A stretch of 36,148 nucleotides of DNA from Prevotellaceae bacterium (GCA_022508615.1 JAFLUW010000003.1:1-36148); one strand, 5' to 3'. Shown: positions 1-7,855, counted from the stretch's first letter. Translations and numbers: made by a program. The notes: a model not told the origin generated them from the letters alone.

Positions 1-33
1 GCATTTTTTGCATCATATCAATAATAAATGCTG

Positions 34-41
34 CAAAGGTA
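34..41 (-). promoter_or_regulatory. Possible -7 element (TACCTTTG) of a gene leaving the window
   Basis: The minus strand reads TACCTTTG, an exact match to the Bacteroidetes -7 consensus TAnnTTTG. No TTTG or TTG was seen at the expected -33 spacing. A minus-strand ATG-ATG at 11-16 could be the start of the gene it serves, beyond the left edge. Confidence 0.35.
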
Positions 42-144
42 AGTATATATCGGCGGTTACTAAGATTTCACCACCCATTTTGACCAATAGACCTCGATTT
101 CGGCATAGGGAGAAATACGCCTCACGGTCCCCGGCGACATAGTC

Positions 145-178
145 AAAGCCAACGGTCGTAAACGTCGCCGTTGGTTTT
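145..178. terminator. Hairpin with A/T flanks, possible bidirectional terminator
   Basis: Arms CCAACGG (149-155) and CCGTTGG (168-174) pair, with an A-rich lead and TTTT on the plus strand. It lies about 125 bases past the stop of the leftward gene ending at 304 and could end that transcript or a rightward one. The stem is only 7 bp. Confidence 0.4.
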
Positions 179-303
179 CAGGGAAACATTATGCCTCGGT
201 TATGAATATCCGTGAGTTCTTTGTCGACAGCCTCGGCAAATAGGCGGCTAACGTCATTTCAAATGCACTCACAAGCGACTTGTCGAAGCGGTTTTGCGAC
301 GAA

Positions 304-1350
304 TTATTTAACAACTCTTGGAAATTCTTCAGTTATAGTATTTATTCTTATATCATCAATAGACGTTATTACAGGTCTTATAAAGCCCCCCAAACCTCTA
401 ACACAATCTATTATTTCTAATTTTGGAAATTCTTCACGTGGATATTGCTGTACTGAAATATATTTTGCACATTTCTTTATTTTTGAACCAACTTTACGTA
501 AACAATTGTCATCAGAAGCAGTACTTGATAATAACATTGTTGAAGTTCCAATATCACCCATATGATATAGTGGATCAAAATCCATGGGAATGAAAATAAA
601 ATTTTTATTAGGCCCTATTACTTTATAACCTCTAATACTATCTTTATCTAAGTATATCCATTTACATTTATCTATTAACATTTGTAATTCATAAATAGTA
701 GGCGTTCTCCATCCTTTTCCTAATTCTGCAACTGCAGCATCATATTTTACATCTCCAGAATATGATCCAAAATTATTAAATATTGAGAACCTTTTATCTA
801 AAGATTCTTTGCTTACACAAGCTAATTCACTCTCCTGCCAAGGAATACTTGGTCTTACGGGCAATAGTCCACCCCATGAGTATTTATTCCCTCTATGAAT
901 AACATCTTCCGCACCTAAATTTCTATCACTAAAATACACGTCTAAACCTAAATCAATAGCTTTAACTCCACAAGGCAGAGTTGTTATCTTCGAGTGTAAA
1001 TTGTGTAACTTCTTATCTTGATTAGGTGTTAAATCTCGTATGGGAGCTGTTCCTTTCAATGAGGGATAAACATAGGGTACTATTGGTTTTGTTTGCTTAG
1101 GCACCTCATTATGTTCACAGCATTTTTTATTAATTATTTTCAGTGAATTCTGATTCTTGTTAGATTGAAAAACATTTTTAATTACCGTAGTTATAAGATA
1201 AATAAAAAATATAAATATGAATGAATAGATTATATTTTTTAAAGATACAGAGCCCAAATTATCGTCTTGAGCCTCATGCATATAAACTGACTGCCCAAAA
1301 CAAATTTGTGAGGAAAGAAGAAATAAGGCAAATATTCGATATTGTTTCAT
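304..1350 (-). CDS. Membrane-anchored protein with FISUMP-like domain
   Basis: The 348-residue product starts with a hydrophobic N-terminus (residues 1-20, signal-like) and has a second strongly hydrophobic helix at about 39-60, so the C-terminal part is probably held at the membrane facing out. From about residue 130 it resembles the 'Fibrobacter succinogenes major paralogous' (FISUMP) domain common in Bacteroidales exported proteins. The marks are 'AIDLGLDVYFSDRNLGA' at 131-147, 'GKGWRTPTIYELQMLID' at 211-227 and 'GYKVIGPNKNFIFIP' at 241-255. The function of that domain is unknown. The gene is much richer in A+T than the rest of the window, which suggests a different origin. It appears to be transcribed alone from a -7 element at 1366-1373. 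Domain call by eye. Confidence 0.75.
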   Translation of the reverse strand: MKQYRIFALFLLSSQICFGQSVYMHEAQDDNLGSVSLKNIIYSFIFIFFIYLITTVIKNVFQSNKNQNSLKIINKKCCEHNEVPKQTKPIVPYVYPSLKGTAPIRDLTPNQDKKLHNLHSKITTLPCGVKAIDLGLDVYFSDRNLGAEDVIHRGNKYSWGGLLPVRPSIPWQESELACVSKESLDKRFSIFNNFGSYSGDVKYDAAVAELGKGWRTPTIYELQMLIDKCKWIYLDKDSIRGYKVIGPNKNFIFIPMDFDPLYHMGDIGTSTMLLSSTASDDNCLRKVGSKIKKCAKYISVQQYPREEFPKLEIIDCVRGLGGFIRPVITSIDDIRINTITEEFPRVVK

Positions 1351-1365
1351 TATTTAATTTTTTTG

Positions 1366-1373
1366 CAAATATA
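1366..1373 (-). promoter_or_regulatory. -7 element (TATATTTG) of the FISUMP-like gene
   Basis: The minus strand reads TATATTTG, matching TAnnTTTG. It lies only 15 bases from the ATG at 1350, so the leader would be about ten bases or less. No clear -33 TTTG was found; the upstream sequence is A-rich. Confidence 0.5.
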
Positions 1374-1806
1374 GATTTTTTGTTTTTTCGTGGGAATCTT
1401 ATCGGCCCAAAGTTTCCCAAATAATAAGTGCAATAACTATTCTGTTCAGTTTTTCTTAGAGAAGATTGTCTGTCGCAGTGGAGTACACTTGTTAAACACC
1501 TTTACACGCCTTTTTTTCTCCGTTTGTTCACCCTTTTTTGCTGTTTGCGTGCCCTTTTTCCGCCGTCGAAGGCGTGGCGAACGGGAGTTGAGATGTATCG
1601 TCTGCAAAGGAATGCCGAAGAACGCCCCGTTGGCCCCAACCGACCGGCCGAACCTTTCCGGGAAAAAGGTGATAGCGCGCGGGCGGCGCTCGTTAGTGTC
1701 GAAATAAATAAGTAACGAATAGGGTCTTTTTGTTCGAATTTTCCGTTGAAACAGGCGTTAAGCGTCACGTCGCGGGGCGCAATCGAGCACTTTCCCCGAG
1801 AAAAGA

Positions 1807-1872
1807 AAAACTTTCAGGGCGTTAGTTTCAACTAACGCCCTGAAAGTTTTGACTAACGCGGATTTTTCTCGT
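1807..1872. repeat. Array 1 of the three-unit 21-nt repeat; perfect 21-bp hairpin
   Basis: Units occupy 1810-1830, 1831-1851 and 1852-1872, each 21 bases, with the first the inverse of the second. The first two form a perfect inverted repeat with 21-base arms (1807-1827 and 1830-1850) and a 2-base loop. Read leftwards the hairpin is followed by TTTTTCTTTTC, so it has the form of an intrinsic terminator for transcription arriving from pnp. The edges share 'GTTAGTTT' and 'AACTAACGC' with the array at 24823-24885. Confidence 0.85.
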
Positions 1873-2001
1873 CCCGACACGGGTCGAAAACGGCCTTCGG
1901 ACGGCGGTTTTCGGCCGAACGGCGCGTTGTTCGCGACTTTCTGCGGCGCGCAATCCGCTTGTTCACAATTACTTAATGCCAATCGGGTATAATGCCGAAA
2001 A

Positions 2002-2049
2002 AATCGCGTATTTCCGTCCGTCGATTCGGGCGAACGAAAATACGCGATT
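2002..2049. repeat. Inverted repeat with AATCGCGTATTT arms
   Basis: Perfect 12-base arms, AATCGCGTATTT (2002-2013) and AAATACGCGATT (2038-2049), flank a 24-base loop. The left arm plus loop start, GCGTATTTCCGTCCG, recurs on the opposite strand at about 24629-24641 within a second hairpin, so this may be a two-copy dispersed element. Confidence 0.7.
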
Positions 2050-2141
2050 GCAGAAGGGGCGGCAATGTTAAGAATTTTGCATATCCGGCCAAAGATTTCT
2101 TAATTTTTTTCGGCGTTCGGTGCGCCGAAAGCGGCGGTCGT

Positions 2142-4346
2142 TTAGTCGCGCGGCTCGCGGCGTGGACGGTCACCGCCTTCGCGGCGCTGGCGGCGCGGCC
2201 GTTCTTCCCAGCCCTCGGGCTTTTCTTCGAGCGCACGGTGGCTCAGGCGGAACTTGCCGGTCTTCGGGTCGATTTCGAGCAGCTTGACACTGACGGTGTC
2301 GCCTTCTCTAAGTCCGCTTTCCTCGACGGTTTCGAGACGCTTCCACGTGATTTCGCTAATATGAAGCAGGCCTTCCTTGCCCGGCATGAACTCGACGAAG
2401 CAACCATAAGGCATGATGCTCACGATGCGGGCGTCGTAGGTTTCGCCCACCTCGGGAATGGCCACGATGGCGCGGATTTTGGCCACGGCAGCGTCGATGC
2501 TCTCTTTGTTGGGGCCGGACACTTGGATCTTGCCCACGCCGTCTTCTTCGTCGATGGTGATGACGGTGCCGGTTTCCTCTTGCATGCCCTGAATAATCTT
2601 TCCGCCCGGGCCGATGACGGCGCCGATGAATTCTTTGGGGATTTCGAAGGCTTCGATGCGGGGCACGTGGGGCTTGAGTTCAGCGCGCGGCTCGGCCAGC
2701 GTCTGCTGCATGCAGGCGAGAATGTGCTCGCGGCCGGCTTTGGCTTGAAGAAGGGCTTTTTCGAGGATTTCATAGGACAAGCCGTCGCACTTGATGTCCA
2801 TCTGTGTGGCGGTAAGTCCTTTGAGCGTGCCGGTCGTCTTGAAGTCCATGTCGCCGAGGTGGTCTTCGTCGCCGAGAATGTCGGAAAGTATGGCGTATTT
2901 GTCTTCGCCGGGGTTCTTAATGAGGCCCATGGCGATGCCGCTGACGGGCGCTTTCAAGGGTACGCCCGCGTCCATCAGGGCAAGCGTGCCGGCGCAGACT
3001 GTAGCCATCGACGAAGAGCCGTTCGATTCGAGAATGTCGCTCACTACGCGCACGGTGTAGGGGAAATCGGCGGGGATTTGGCCCTTAATGCCGCGCCAAG
3101 CCAAATGTCCGTGGCCGATTTCGCGACGGCCCGTGCCGCGCTGGGCTTTGGCTTCGCCGGTGGAGAAGGGCGGGAAGTTGTAGTGGAGCAGGAATTTCAT
3201 GTAGCTCTTGTCCAGCACGTCGTCCACGAGCTTTTCGTCGAGCTTTGTGCCGAGCGTGGCCGTCGAGAGCGACTGTGTTTCGCCGCGGGTGAAGATTGCG
3301 CTGCCGTGAGGGCCGGGCAGGGGGCTGACTTCGCACCAAATGGGGCGGATGTCGGTCGTGGCGCGGCCGTCGAGGCGCTTGCCTTCGTCGAGAATACAGC
3401 GGCGCATGGCGTCGCGCTCCACATCGTGATAGTATCGGTCGATAAGTGCGTTTTTCTCCTCGAGTTCTTCGGGTTCGAGCGTTGCATGCGCGGCGGCATA
3501 GGCCTCTTTGAAGTTCTCGCGGATGGCTTCGAACGCTTCGGCGCGGGCATGTTTTTCGAGAGCTTGACCCGTTACGTCGTAGCAGGCCTGATAGCATTCT
3601 TTCTTCACTTGCTCGCGCAACTCTTCGTCGTTTACTTCGTGGCAGTAGGTGCGCTTCACGTCTTTGCCCAACTCTTTGGCCAGCTCCTTCTGCAAGCGAC
3701 ACATGGGTTTAATGGCTTCGTGAGCGGCTTTGAGGGCTTCGAGCAGCGCAGTCTCGGGCACTTCCTTCATTTCGCCCTCCACCATCATGATATTCTCCTC
3801 CGTGGCGCCCACCATGAGGTCCATGTCGGCCTTTTCGAGCTGCTGGAACGTGGGATTGATGACGTATTGCCCGTCGACGCGGGCCACGCGCACTTCAGAT
3901 ATGGGTGCTTCGAACGGAATGTCCGAGCAGGCCAGCGCAGCCGAGGCCGCGAAACCGGCCAGTGCGTCGGGAATATCCACCCCGTCGGCCGAGAAGAGTG
4001 TTATGTTAACGAAAACTTCGGCATGATAGTCCGAAGGGAAAAGGGGGCGCAGGGCGCGGTCGACGAGGCGCGAGGTCAGAATTTCGTAGTCCGAGGGGCG
4101 TCCTTCCCGCTTGGTGAAACCGCCGGGGAAGCGGCCCGCAGCGCTGTATTTCTCTCTGTAGTCGCATTGCAGCGGCATGAAATCGGTACCGGGTGCGGCA
4201 TCCTTCGCGCCGCAGACAGTGGCCAGCAGCATGGTGTTGTTCATGCGAAGCATGACAGCGCCGTCGGCTTGTTTGGCCAACTTGCCCGTCTCGATGCTGA
4301 TGGTGCGTCCGTCGGGCAGCGAGACTGTTTTGGTGATTACGTTCAT
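2142..4346 (-). CDS. pnp: Polyribonucleotide nucleotidyltransferase (PNPase)
   Basis: PNPase degrades RNA 3' to 5' by phosphorolysis and works as a cytoplasmic homotrimer. The 734-residue length is normal. The second RNase PH half carries the active-site block '[16 protein letters not shown]'. A KH domain follows at about 565-625 with its GPGG loop in '[11 protein letters not shown]', then an S1 domain at about 633-692 ('[20 protein letters not shown]'). The last 30 residues are a basic Arg-rich tail, likely RNA-binding. Transcription is leftward from a -7 element at 4391-4398 and the gene looks monocistronic. The ATG at 4346 follows an A-rich leader without a Shine-Dalgarno sequence, as usual in this phylum. 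Confidence 0.97.
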   Translation of the reverse strand: MNVITKTVSLPDGRTISIETGKLAKQADGAVMLRMNNTMLLATVCGAKDAAPGTDFMPLQCDYREKYSAAGRFPGGFTKREGRPSDYEILTSRLVDRALRPLFPSDYHAEVFVNITLFSADGVDIPDALAGFAASAALACSDIPFEAPISEVRVARVDGQYVINPTFQQLEKADMDLMVGATEENIMMVEGEMKEVPETALLEALKAAHEAIKPMCRLQKELAKELGKDVKRTYCHEVNDEELREQVKKECYQACYDVTGQALEKHARAEAFEAIRENFKEAYAAAHATLEPEELEEKNALIDRYYHDVERDAMRRCILDEGKRLDGRATTDIRPIWCEVSPLPGPHGSAIFTRGETQSLSTATLGTKLDEKLVDDVLDKSYMKFLLHYNFPPFSTGEAKAQRGTGRREIGHGHLAWRGIKGQIPADFPYTVRVVSDILESNGSSSMATVCAGTLALMDAGVPLKAPVSGIAMGLIKNPGEDKYAILSDILGDEDHLGDMDFKTTGTLKGLTATQMDIKCDGLSYEILEKALLQAKAGREHILACMQQTLAEPRAELKPHVPRIEAFEIPKEFIGAVIGPGGKIIQGMQEETGTVITIDEEDGVGKIQVSGPNKESIDAAVAKIRAIVAIPEVGETYDARIVSIMPYGCFVEFMPGKEGLLHISEITWKRLETVEESGLREGDTVSVKLLEIDPKTGKFRLSHRALEEKPEGWEERPRRQRREGGDRPRREPRD

Positions 4347-4390
4347 CTTGTTTTCTTTGATATATTTGTATCTTACTTCTTAAAATCGCA

Positions 4391-4398
4391 CAAAGTTA
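4391..4398 (-). promoter_or_regulatory. -7 element (TAACTTTG) of pnp
   Basis: The minus strand reads TAACTTTG, an exact match to TAnnTTTG, 45 bases before the pnp start. No good -33 TTTG was seen at 19-21 bases upstream. Confidence 0.6.
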
Positions 4399-4472
4399 GC
4401 CTTTTATTTTGATTTTGTCCGCCTTTTTCCCGCTCTTTTCGGCGTTTGTCTGCGCCGTTTGGGAAAAAGTGC

Positions 4473-4514
4473 GCCCGCGGCGGTCCGAAAGCTATGTTTC
4501 GGGCCGCCGCGGGC
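4473..4514. terminator. Strong GC-rich intrinsic terminator
   Basis: An 18-base stem (4473-4490 with 4497-4514, one G-T pair) closes a 6-base loop. On the minus strand it is followed by CACTTTTT and on the plus strand by TTTT. It lies 34 bases past the stop of the leftward small gene at 4548, so it most likely ends the two-gene transcript from 7377. Confidence 0.8.
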
Positions 4515-4547
4515 TTTTCAGTTGCAACGGTCGGAGCCGGAGCGGTA

Positions 4548-4724
4548 TTATTCGTTCCAGCTGTTGTCGTCCCAAGGGCTTTTGCGTTGGCTCCAGGCCG
4601 CGTCGGGAGTGTCGATTTCGTTGTCTTGCCCGTTATCGTTGATAGACAGCGAAAGAGCCATCATTCTTTCCGCCTCGATGCCGATGGACACGGCGGCGGG
4701 TTTGATGTATGTGCGTTTCTTCAT
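4548..4724 (-). CDS. Small 58-residue protein, Bacteroidales 'KKxTYxKP' type
   Basis: The minus strand encodes 58 residues beginning 'MKKRTYIKPAAVSIGIEAER' and ending 'SPWDDNSWNE'. Short proteins opening with MKK-(K/R)-x-Y-x-KP, followed by a hydrophobic stretch and an acidic, Trp-containing tail, are frequent beside secreted proteins in Prevotella and Bacteroides genomes. No function is established to my knowledge. The gene starts 43 bases after the large secreted-protein gene and is followed 34 bases later by a strong terminator, so the two form one operon. There is no typical signal peptide. The Y-x-x-P near the N-terminus loosely recalls peptide leader sequences, but no peptide-modifying enzyme is nearby. 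Confidence 0.75.
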   Translation of the reverse strand: MKKRTYIKPAAVSIGIEAERMMALSLSINDNGQDNEIDTPDAAWSQRKSPWDDNSWNE

Positions 4725-4767
4725 GTGTGCGATGTGATTTAGTCAGGGGTTTAAATGAAAAGTGTGC

Positions 4768-7377
4768 TCATTTGACGAACACTTTCTTGCCGCCTGTGAT
4801 GTAAAGTCCCTTGCCGGCAGCGCCTACGCGGCGACCCGAGAGGTCGTAGACGGCGCTTTCGGCCGCCGGTGCCGCGGTTGCCGTGCCGATGCCGGTGGTT
4901 GTTCCGCCGATGGCAAAGAGCAGTGCCGGCGCGCTGGCGTTTGTGGCCACGTAATAGGCCTTTCCGGCCGGAAGCGTAGCGGCCCTGTAGGGATAAAAGC
5001 CCACGCCGTTCTGGAAAGCCCCGCTCAGGGCGTAGGTGACGCCTGCGGGTGTCGCTTCGTCGGTGCTTACGGTGCCGAGCAGCACGTTGTTCTCGTCTTT
5101 TTCGGGGCTTTCGGTTGAGGGAACGAAGTGTCCGTAGCTGTTGTTGTCGCTATGGAGCACGACAGCCTCGCCCCTAGCCAGCGTATTGCCCTCCACAAGT
5201 TCGAGCATGAGGTAGTTGTCTTTTAGCCAGGCCGTATAAGCCTCCACGCCTTCAGGGATAGTTACGGCATAGGGCAGATAAAGCGTGGCCCACTGCCCGG
5301 CGTTGGCTCCGGAGTCGTTTGCCGGCGTCTGCAATGTCACATTATTATAGGTATAGTCGGCTTCTTCGAGCCGGAAAAGGTTGCTGTAGCCGCTTTGCCA
5401 GCACTTCGTGTCGCCCCAAGCGTTGAAAGAGCCGTTGGCAGCAAGGATGAATGTGCCGGTAGTCCCATCGTTGCGTTTAGCCAGCAGGGAAAAAGTTCCG
5501 GGTGCAGCGGTTTCGCCGTAGCTGGTCAGGGTAAAGCTGCATTGCGGGCCGGCATATTCGGCCGTCAGACCCGTGTTGCCGTTATATCCGCCCTGATGGC
5601 CGCGCCAGCAGACGTAATCGCCCTTCGTGGCACTGACAAAGATGTACTGTCCGTTTTCCAGTGCGTGGCAGACGAACGTTGCGTCGGCGTCGAGGTTCGC
5701 TGCTTCGTAGTTTTTCACGACAAGTCCTTTTTCGCTGCCTGCGAGCAGATAGCCGTCGCCCGCCTGCTGGATGTTGTGCAGGTGGTAGGCTTTGCCGTCT
5801 TCGGGCATCACGACTTCTCTGGCCGACCAATAGTTGTTCAGTGCCGTGCGGACGGCGGCAAACTTGGGATAAGCCGTTGCGTCTTCAATGGCAGCTTGCA
5901 GTGCGACGGCGGTTTCGTGCGTTGCGGCGGGATAACCCACGCGGTTCTGCGTGATTTGCGTCTGCAACGAGTTTAGATAGGTCTCGTTGTAGTCCGTGTC
6001 GAACGATTCGAAAAAGACATGGCTGCCGACATAAGTGTATTGGTTATAGAATGAAAGATTGCGCTTATCGTGGCTCGTGTGTGCCAGCCACGTGTCCACG
6101 CCTTTCAGCCGGAAGCGCAGGTTGTCGCTCGTCGGATGCTTTTCGAGCAGGAAATAAGAGAGCGACGGGTCGGGCGTATCGGCGAAAACGCAGTTGACAT
6201 CGTGCGGACTCGCGTTGGGAGCCGTCAGATACTTGCCGTTCAGGCCCTGTATGGTAAAGCCGTTGAGCCAGTCGCCCGCCATGCGGTAGACGTAGTGCCG
6301 GCTTTCGGCGGGCGAGCAGGCGTCGAGGTTGTATTGTTCCCGCCCGGTGGTTTCGGCAGAGTACCAGTAATAGTTCTTGTTGCTGACGAAGAAGCGGATG
6401 AAATAATAAAAGCTCTCCTCGTCCGTGCTCGGCGTGAAAGGCAGCTTGTTGTTGTAGGCCGTTTCGATGGTATGGGCCGTTGTGTCGTCCGTGATGAGCT
6501 GAGGATAGCCCGCAGTCAGGACGAAGACGGGCACGGCGTCGGCCGGCGCTGCGCCTACGGTCTCCGTCACGGTGCGGCTGCCGATTTCCTGGCCGTTGAG
6601 CAGGTAGGTGTAGGTGATGTCGACCGTTTCGGGGTCGATGCCGGCGTATGTGAAGTAGACGTAAGTGCCGTTGTAGGTGTCAGGCCGCTGGCTGTAGAAC
6701 GTAAGGTTGAGCGAGGAGCTGCTCGTGTGTGCCAGCCACGTGTTCGTGCCTTTCAGTCGGAAACGCATTTCGCCTCCCGCGGGATGCTCCTCGAACAAGA
6801 AAACGGAAAGCGCCTGATCGGCCTGCGTGGGCAGGGTGGCGACGGCAAAATCCTGCGGATTCGCGTTGGGAGCCGTCACATACTTGCCGTTCTTACCCTG
6901 TATGGTGAAGCCGTTGAGCCAGTCGCCCGCCATACAGAAGACGTAGTTGTCCAGCTCATCGCCCGTGGCGCCGTTGAGGTTGGTTTTCTCCTTGCCCTGC
7001 GTCTCTCCCGAGTACCAGTAGAAGATTCCGCTTCCGCTGACGTTGAAGTTGACGAAATACCAATAGGCCTTTTCCTCCGTGCTCGGCCGGAAAGGCATGA
7101 CGTCGTAGTCGTAGCTCGTAGCGATGGTGTAGCTCGTCGTGCCTGTCCCGATGGTTTCGGGATAGCCCGTGGCGTTGACAAAGCGGGGCAGGGCGTTGCG
7201 GTCGGCAGGAGCCTCGCCGGCAGTCTCGCTGACCACGCGGCTGCCGATTACCTGCCCGTCAAGCGTGTACGTATAGGTTACGCTGACGGATTCTTCCCCC
7301 CCCCCTGAGGTTTCCTGCGCCCTGAGTGCGGGGAACGCCGCTGCGGCGAGCAGCAGCGAAAAGTAAAGTTTTTTCAT
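4768..7377 (-). CDS. Secreted two-repeat protein with C-terminal GGKK tail
   Basis: The 869-residue product starts with a clear signal peptide ('MKKLYFSLLLAAAAFPALRA', cleavage near 'RAQ'). Two related modules follow, at about 31-250 and 252-465. Each starts with a 'TYTYxLxGQxIGSR' strand and contains 'FYYF/YWYF', 'AGDWLNGFTIQG', 'NGKYxTAPNA' and 'TWLAHTS'. A third region (about 500-800) has lectin-like 'YxLxN' strands. The tail 'VYDLSGRRV...KGLYITGGKKVFVK' is the short C-terminal segment seen on exported Prevotella proteins and may direct type IX secretion; that is an inference. A run of ten G at codons 25-28 could make the frame unstable. It shares its terminator with the 58-residue gene downstream. 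I know no enzymatic function. Confidence 0.85.
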   Translation of the reverse strand: MKKLYFSLLLAAAAFPALRAQETSGGGEESVSVTYTYTLDGQVIGSRVVSETAGEAPADRNALPRFVNATGYPETIGTGTTSYTIATSYDYDVMPFRPSTEEKAYWYFVNFNVSGSGIFYWYSGETQGKEKTNLNGATGDELDNYVFCMAGDWLNGFTIQGKNGKYVTAPNANPQDFAVATLPTQADQALSVFLFEEHPAGGEMRFRLKGTNTWLAHTSSSSLNLTFYSQRPDTYNGTYVYFTYAGIDPETVDITYTYLLNGQEIGSRTVTETVGAAPADAVPVFVLTAGYPQLITDDTTAHTIETAYNNKLPFTPSTDEESFYYFIRFFVSNKNYYWYSAETTGREQYNLDACSPAESRHYVYRMAGDWLNGFTIQGLNGKYLTAPNASPHDVNCVFADTPDPSLSYFLLEKHPTSDNLRFRLKGVDTWLAHTSHDKRNLSFYNQYTYVGSHVFFESFDTDYNETYLNSLQTQITQNRVGYPAATHETAVALQAAIEDATAYPKFAAVRTALNNYWSAREVVMPEDGKAYHLHNIQQAGDGYLLAGSEKGLVVKNYEAANLDADATFVCHALENGQYIFVSATKGDYVCWRGHQGGYNGNTGLTAEYAGPQCSFTLTSYGETAAPGTFSLLAKRNDGTTGTFILAANGSFNAWGDTKCWQSGYSNLFRLEEADYTYNNVTLQTPANDSGANAGQWATLYLPYAVTIPEGVEAYTAWLKDNYLMLELVEGNTLARGEAVVLHSDNNSYGHFVPSTESPEKDENNVLLGTVSTDEATPAGVTYALSGAFQNGVGFYPYRAATLPAGKAYYVATNASAPALLFAIGGTTTGIGTATAAPAAESAVYDLSGRRVGAAGKGLYITGGKKVFVK
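7296..7305 (-). repeat. Ten-G homopolymer in the 5' coding region
   Basis: Ten C on the plus strand give ten G in the coding strand, read as Gly-Gly-Gly plus the first base of GAA, directly after the signal peptide. Slippage by one or two bases would shift the frame and truncate the protein. Phase variation or a sequencing length error are both possible. Confidence 0.8.
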
Positions 7378-7599
7378 TGCGGTTTATGTTAAGATTTTGA
7401 AAAAAGAATTTTTCCGGATAGTACCTGCAAATATGACAATAAAAATCCGAAAACCCGTCTCCGCGGGCCGTTTTTTTCCGGCCGCCGTCTGGCCGCCATC
7501 GGTGCCGTTAGCGCCGGGAAAGGCCGGAGAAGGGCGCTGCCGGCCGTTTTCAGGCCGGTTTCCGGCCCGTCGCGACGAAGCGGCAGGGCGGCGGTGAAA

Positions 7600-7662
7600 A
7601 CTAAGCCCGTGCAAGTCGAAACTTAGTCTGAGTAAGTTGAAACTTAGTCTGAGTAAGTTTTC
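7600..7662. repeat. Array 2 of the three-unit 21-nt repeat
   Basis: Three units of exactly 21 bases lie at 7600-7620, 7621-7641 and 7642-7662. Units two and three share ACTTAGTCTGAGTAAGTT; the first is degenerate (ACTAAGCCCGTGCAAGTC). Each full unit holds the dyad ACTTA, seven bases, TAAGT. The array lies about 130 bases upstream of the frr promoter. Confidence 0.9.
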
Positions 7663-7788
7663 GCTATGTGCCCGGAAACTTTCCGCAGCCGCCCGCCGGC
7701 AGCCCGGAACGCCGCGGCGCACACTTTTCAGTGCGGCGCGCTTTGTCGGAAAATGTTGCGCGGCGTGCGCAAGGCTGTACGGCGCCCC

Positions 7789-7819
7789 TTTGTGCGGAAA
7801 CAAAAAATACGTACCTTTG
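7789..7819 (+). promoter_or_regulatory. frr promoter: TTTG, 19 bp, TACCTTTG
   Basis: TTTG at 7789-7792 and TACCTTTG at 7812-7819 are separated by exactly 19 bases, a full match to the Bacteroidetes housekeeping promoter. Transcription would start near 7825, giving a leader of about 30 bases before the frr ATG at 7856. Confidence 0.88.
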
Positions 7820-7855
7820 CGGCAGGCAAAAACGAACCGCAAATTCCCGAAAATC

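Larger units (their letters stand above)
1..303. other. Intergenic region at window edge, no confident gene
   Basis: No open frame here is convincing. The minus strand between about 40 and 300 shows short protein-like stretches interrupted by stops and frame changes, so a decayed coding remnant is possible, but I recognise no family. A hairpin lies at 145-178 and a possible outward promoter at 34-41. Minus-strand ATG codons at 11-16 could begin a gene that leaves the window, but too few bases remain to judge. Confidence 0.4.
1374..2141. other. Gene-poor intergenic region with hairpins and repeats
   Basis: No open frame here has protein-like composition or a recognisable family. The region holds a loose T-rich tandem pattern at 1509-1572 (CCTTTTT recurring every 21-23 bases), a three-unit 21-nt array at 1810-1872, a 12-bp-arm inverted repeat at 2002-2049, and a short hairpin with arms TTTCGGCG (2108-2115) and CGCCGAAA (2123-2130) just past the pnp stop. 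Confidence 0.6.
7378..7855. other. Divergent intergenic region between secreted-protein gene and frr
   Basis: The two flanking genes point away from each other. The region holds a weak -7-like CATATTTG (7428-7435, minus strand, 51 bases before the leftward start), GC-rich stretches with short hairpins at about 7465-7575, the second 21-nt array at 7600-7662, and the frr promoter at 7789-7819. Open frames crossing it read through the promoter and are not credible genes. Confidence 0.6.

Noticed and set aside
1502-1768. 88-codon minus-strand frame in the gap left of pnp
   Set aside because: Arg/Lys-rich low-complexity translation, no start context, no promoter, no resemblance to any family.
1992-4412. 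806-codon open frame on the plus strand across pnp
   Set aside because: It is the antisense of pnp. GC-rich codon use removes stops from the opposite strand; the sequence has low-complexity Val/Gly/Ala/Asp composition and no family marks, while pnp is unmistakable.
6070-7308. 412-codon open frame opposite the secreted repeat protein
   Set aside because: It mirrors the two repeats of the real gene, which has a signal peptide, a proper tail and an operon context.
7637-7855. N-terminal extension of frr by 73 codons
   Set aside because: The extension crosses the 21-nt array and lies upstream of the transcription start implied by the promoter at 7789-7819; the remaining 186 residues are the normal length of the family.
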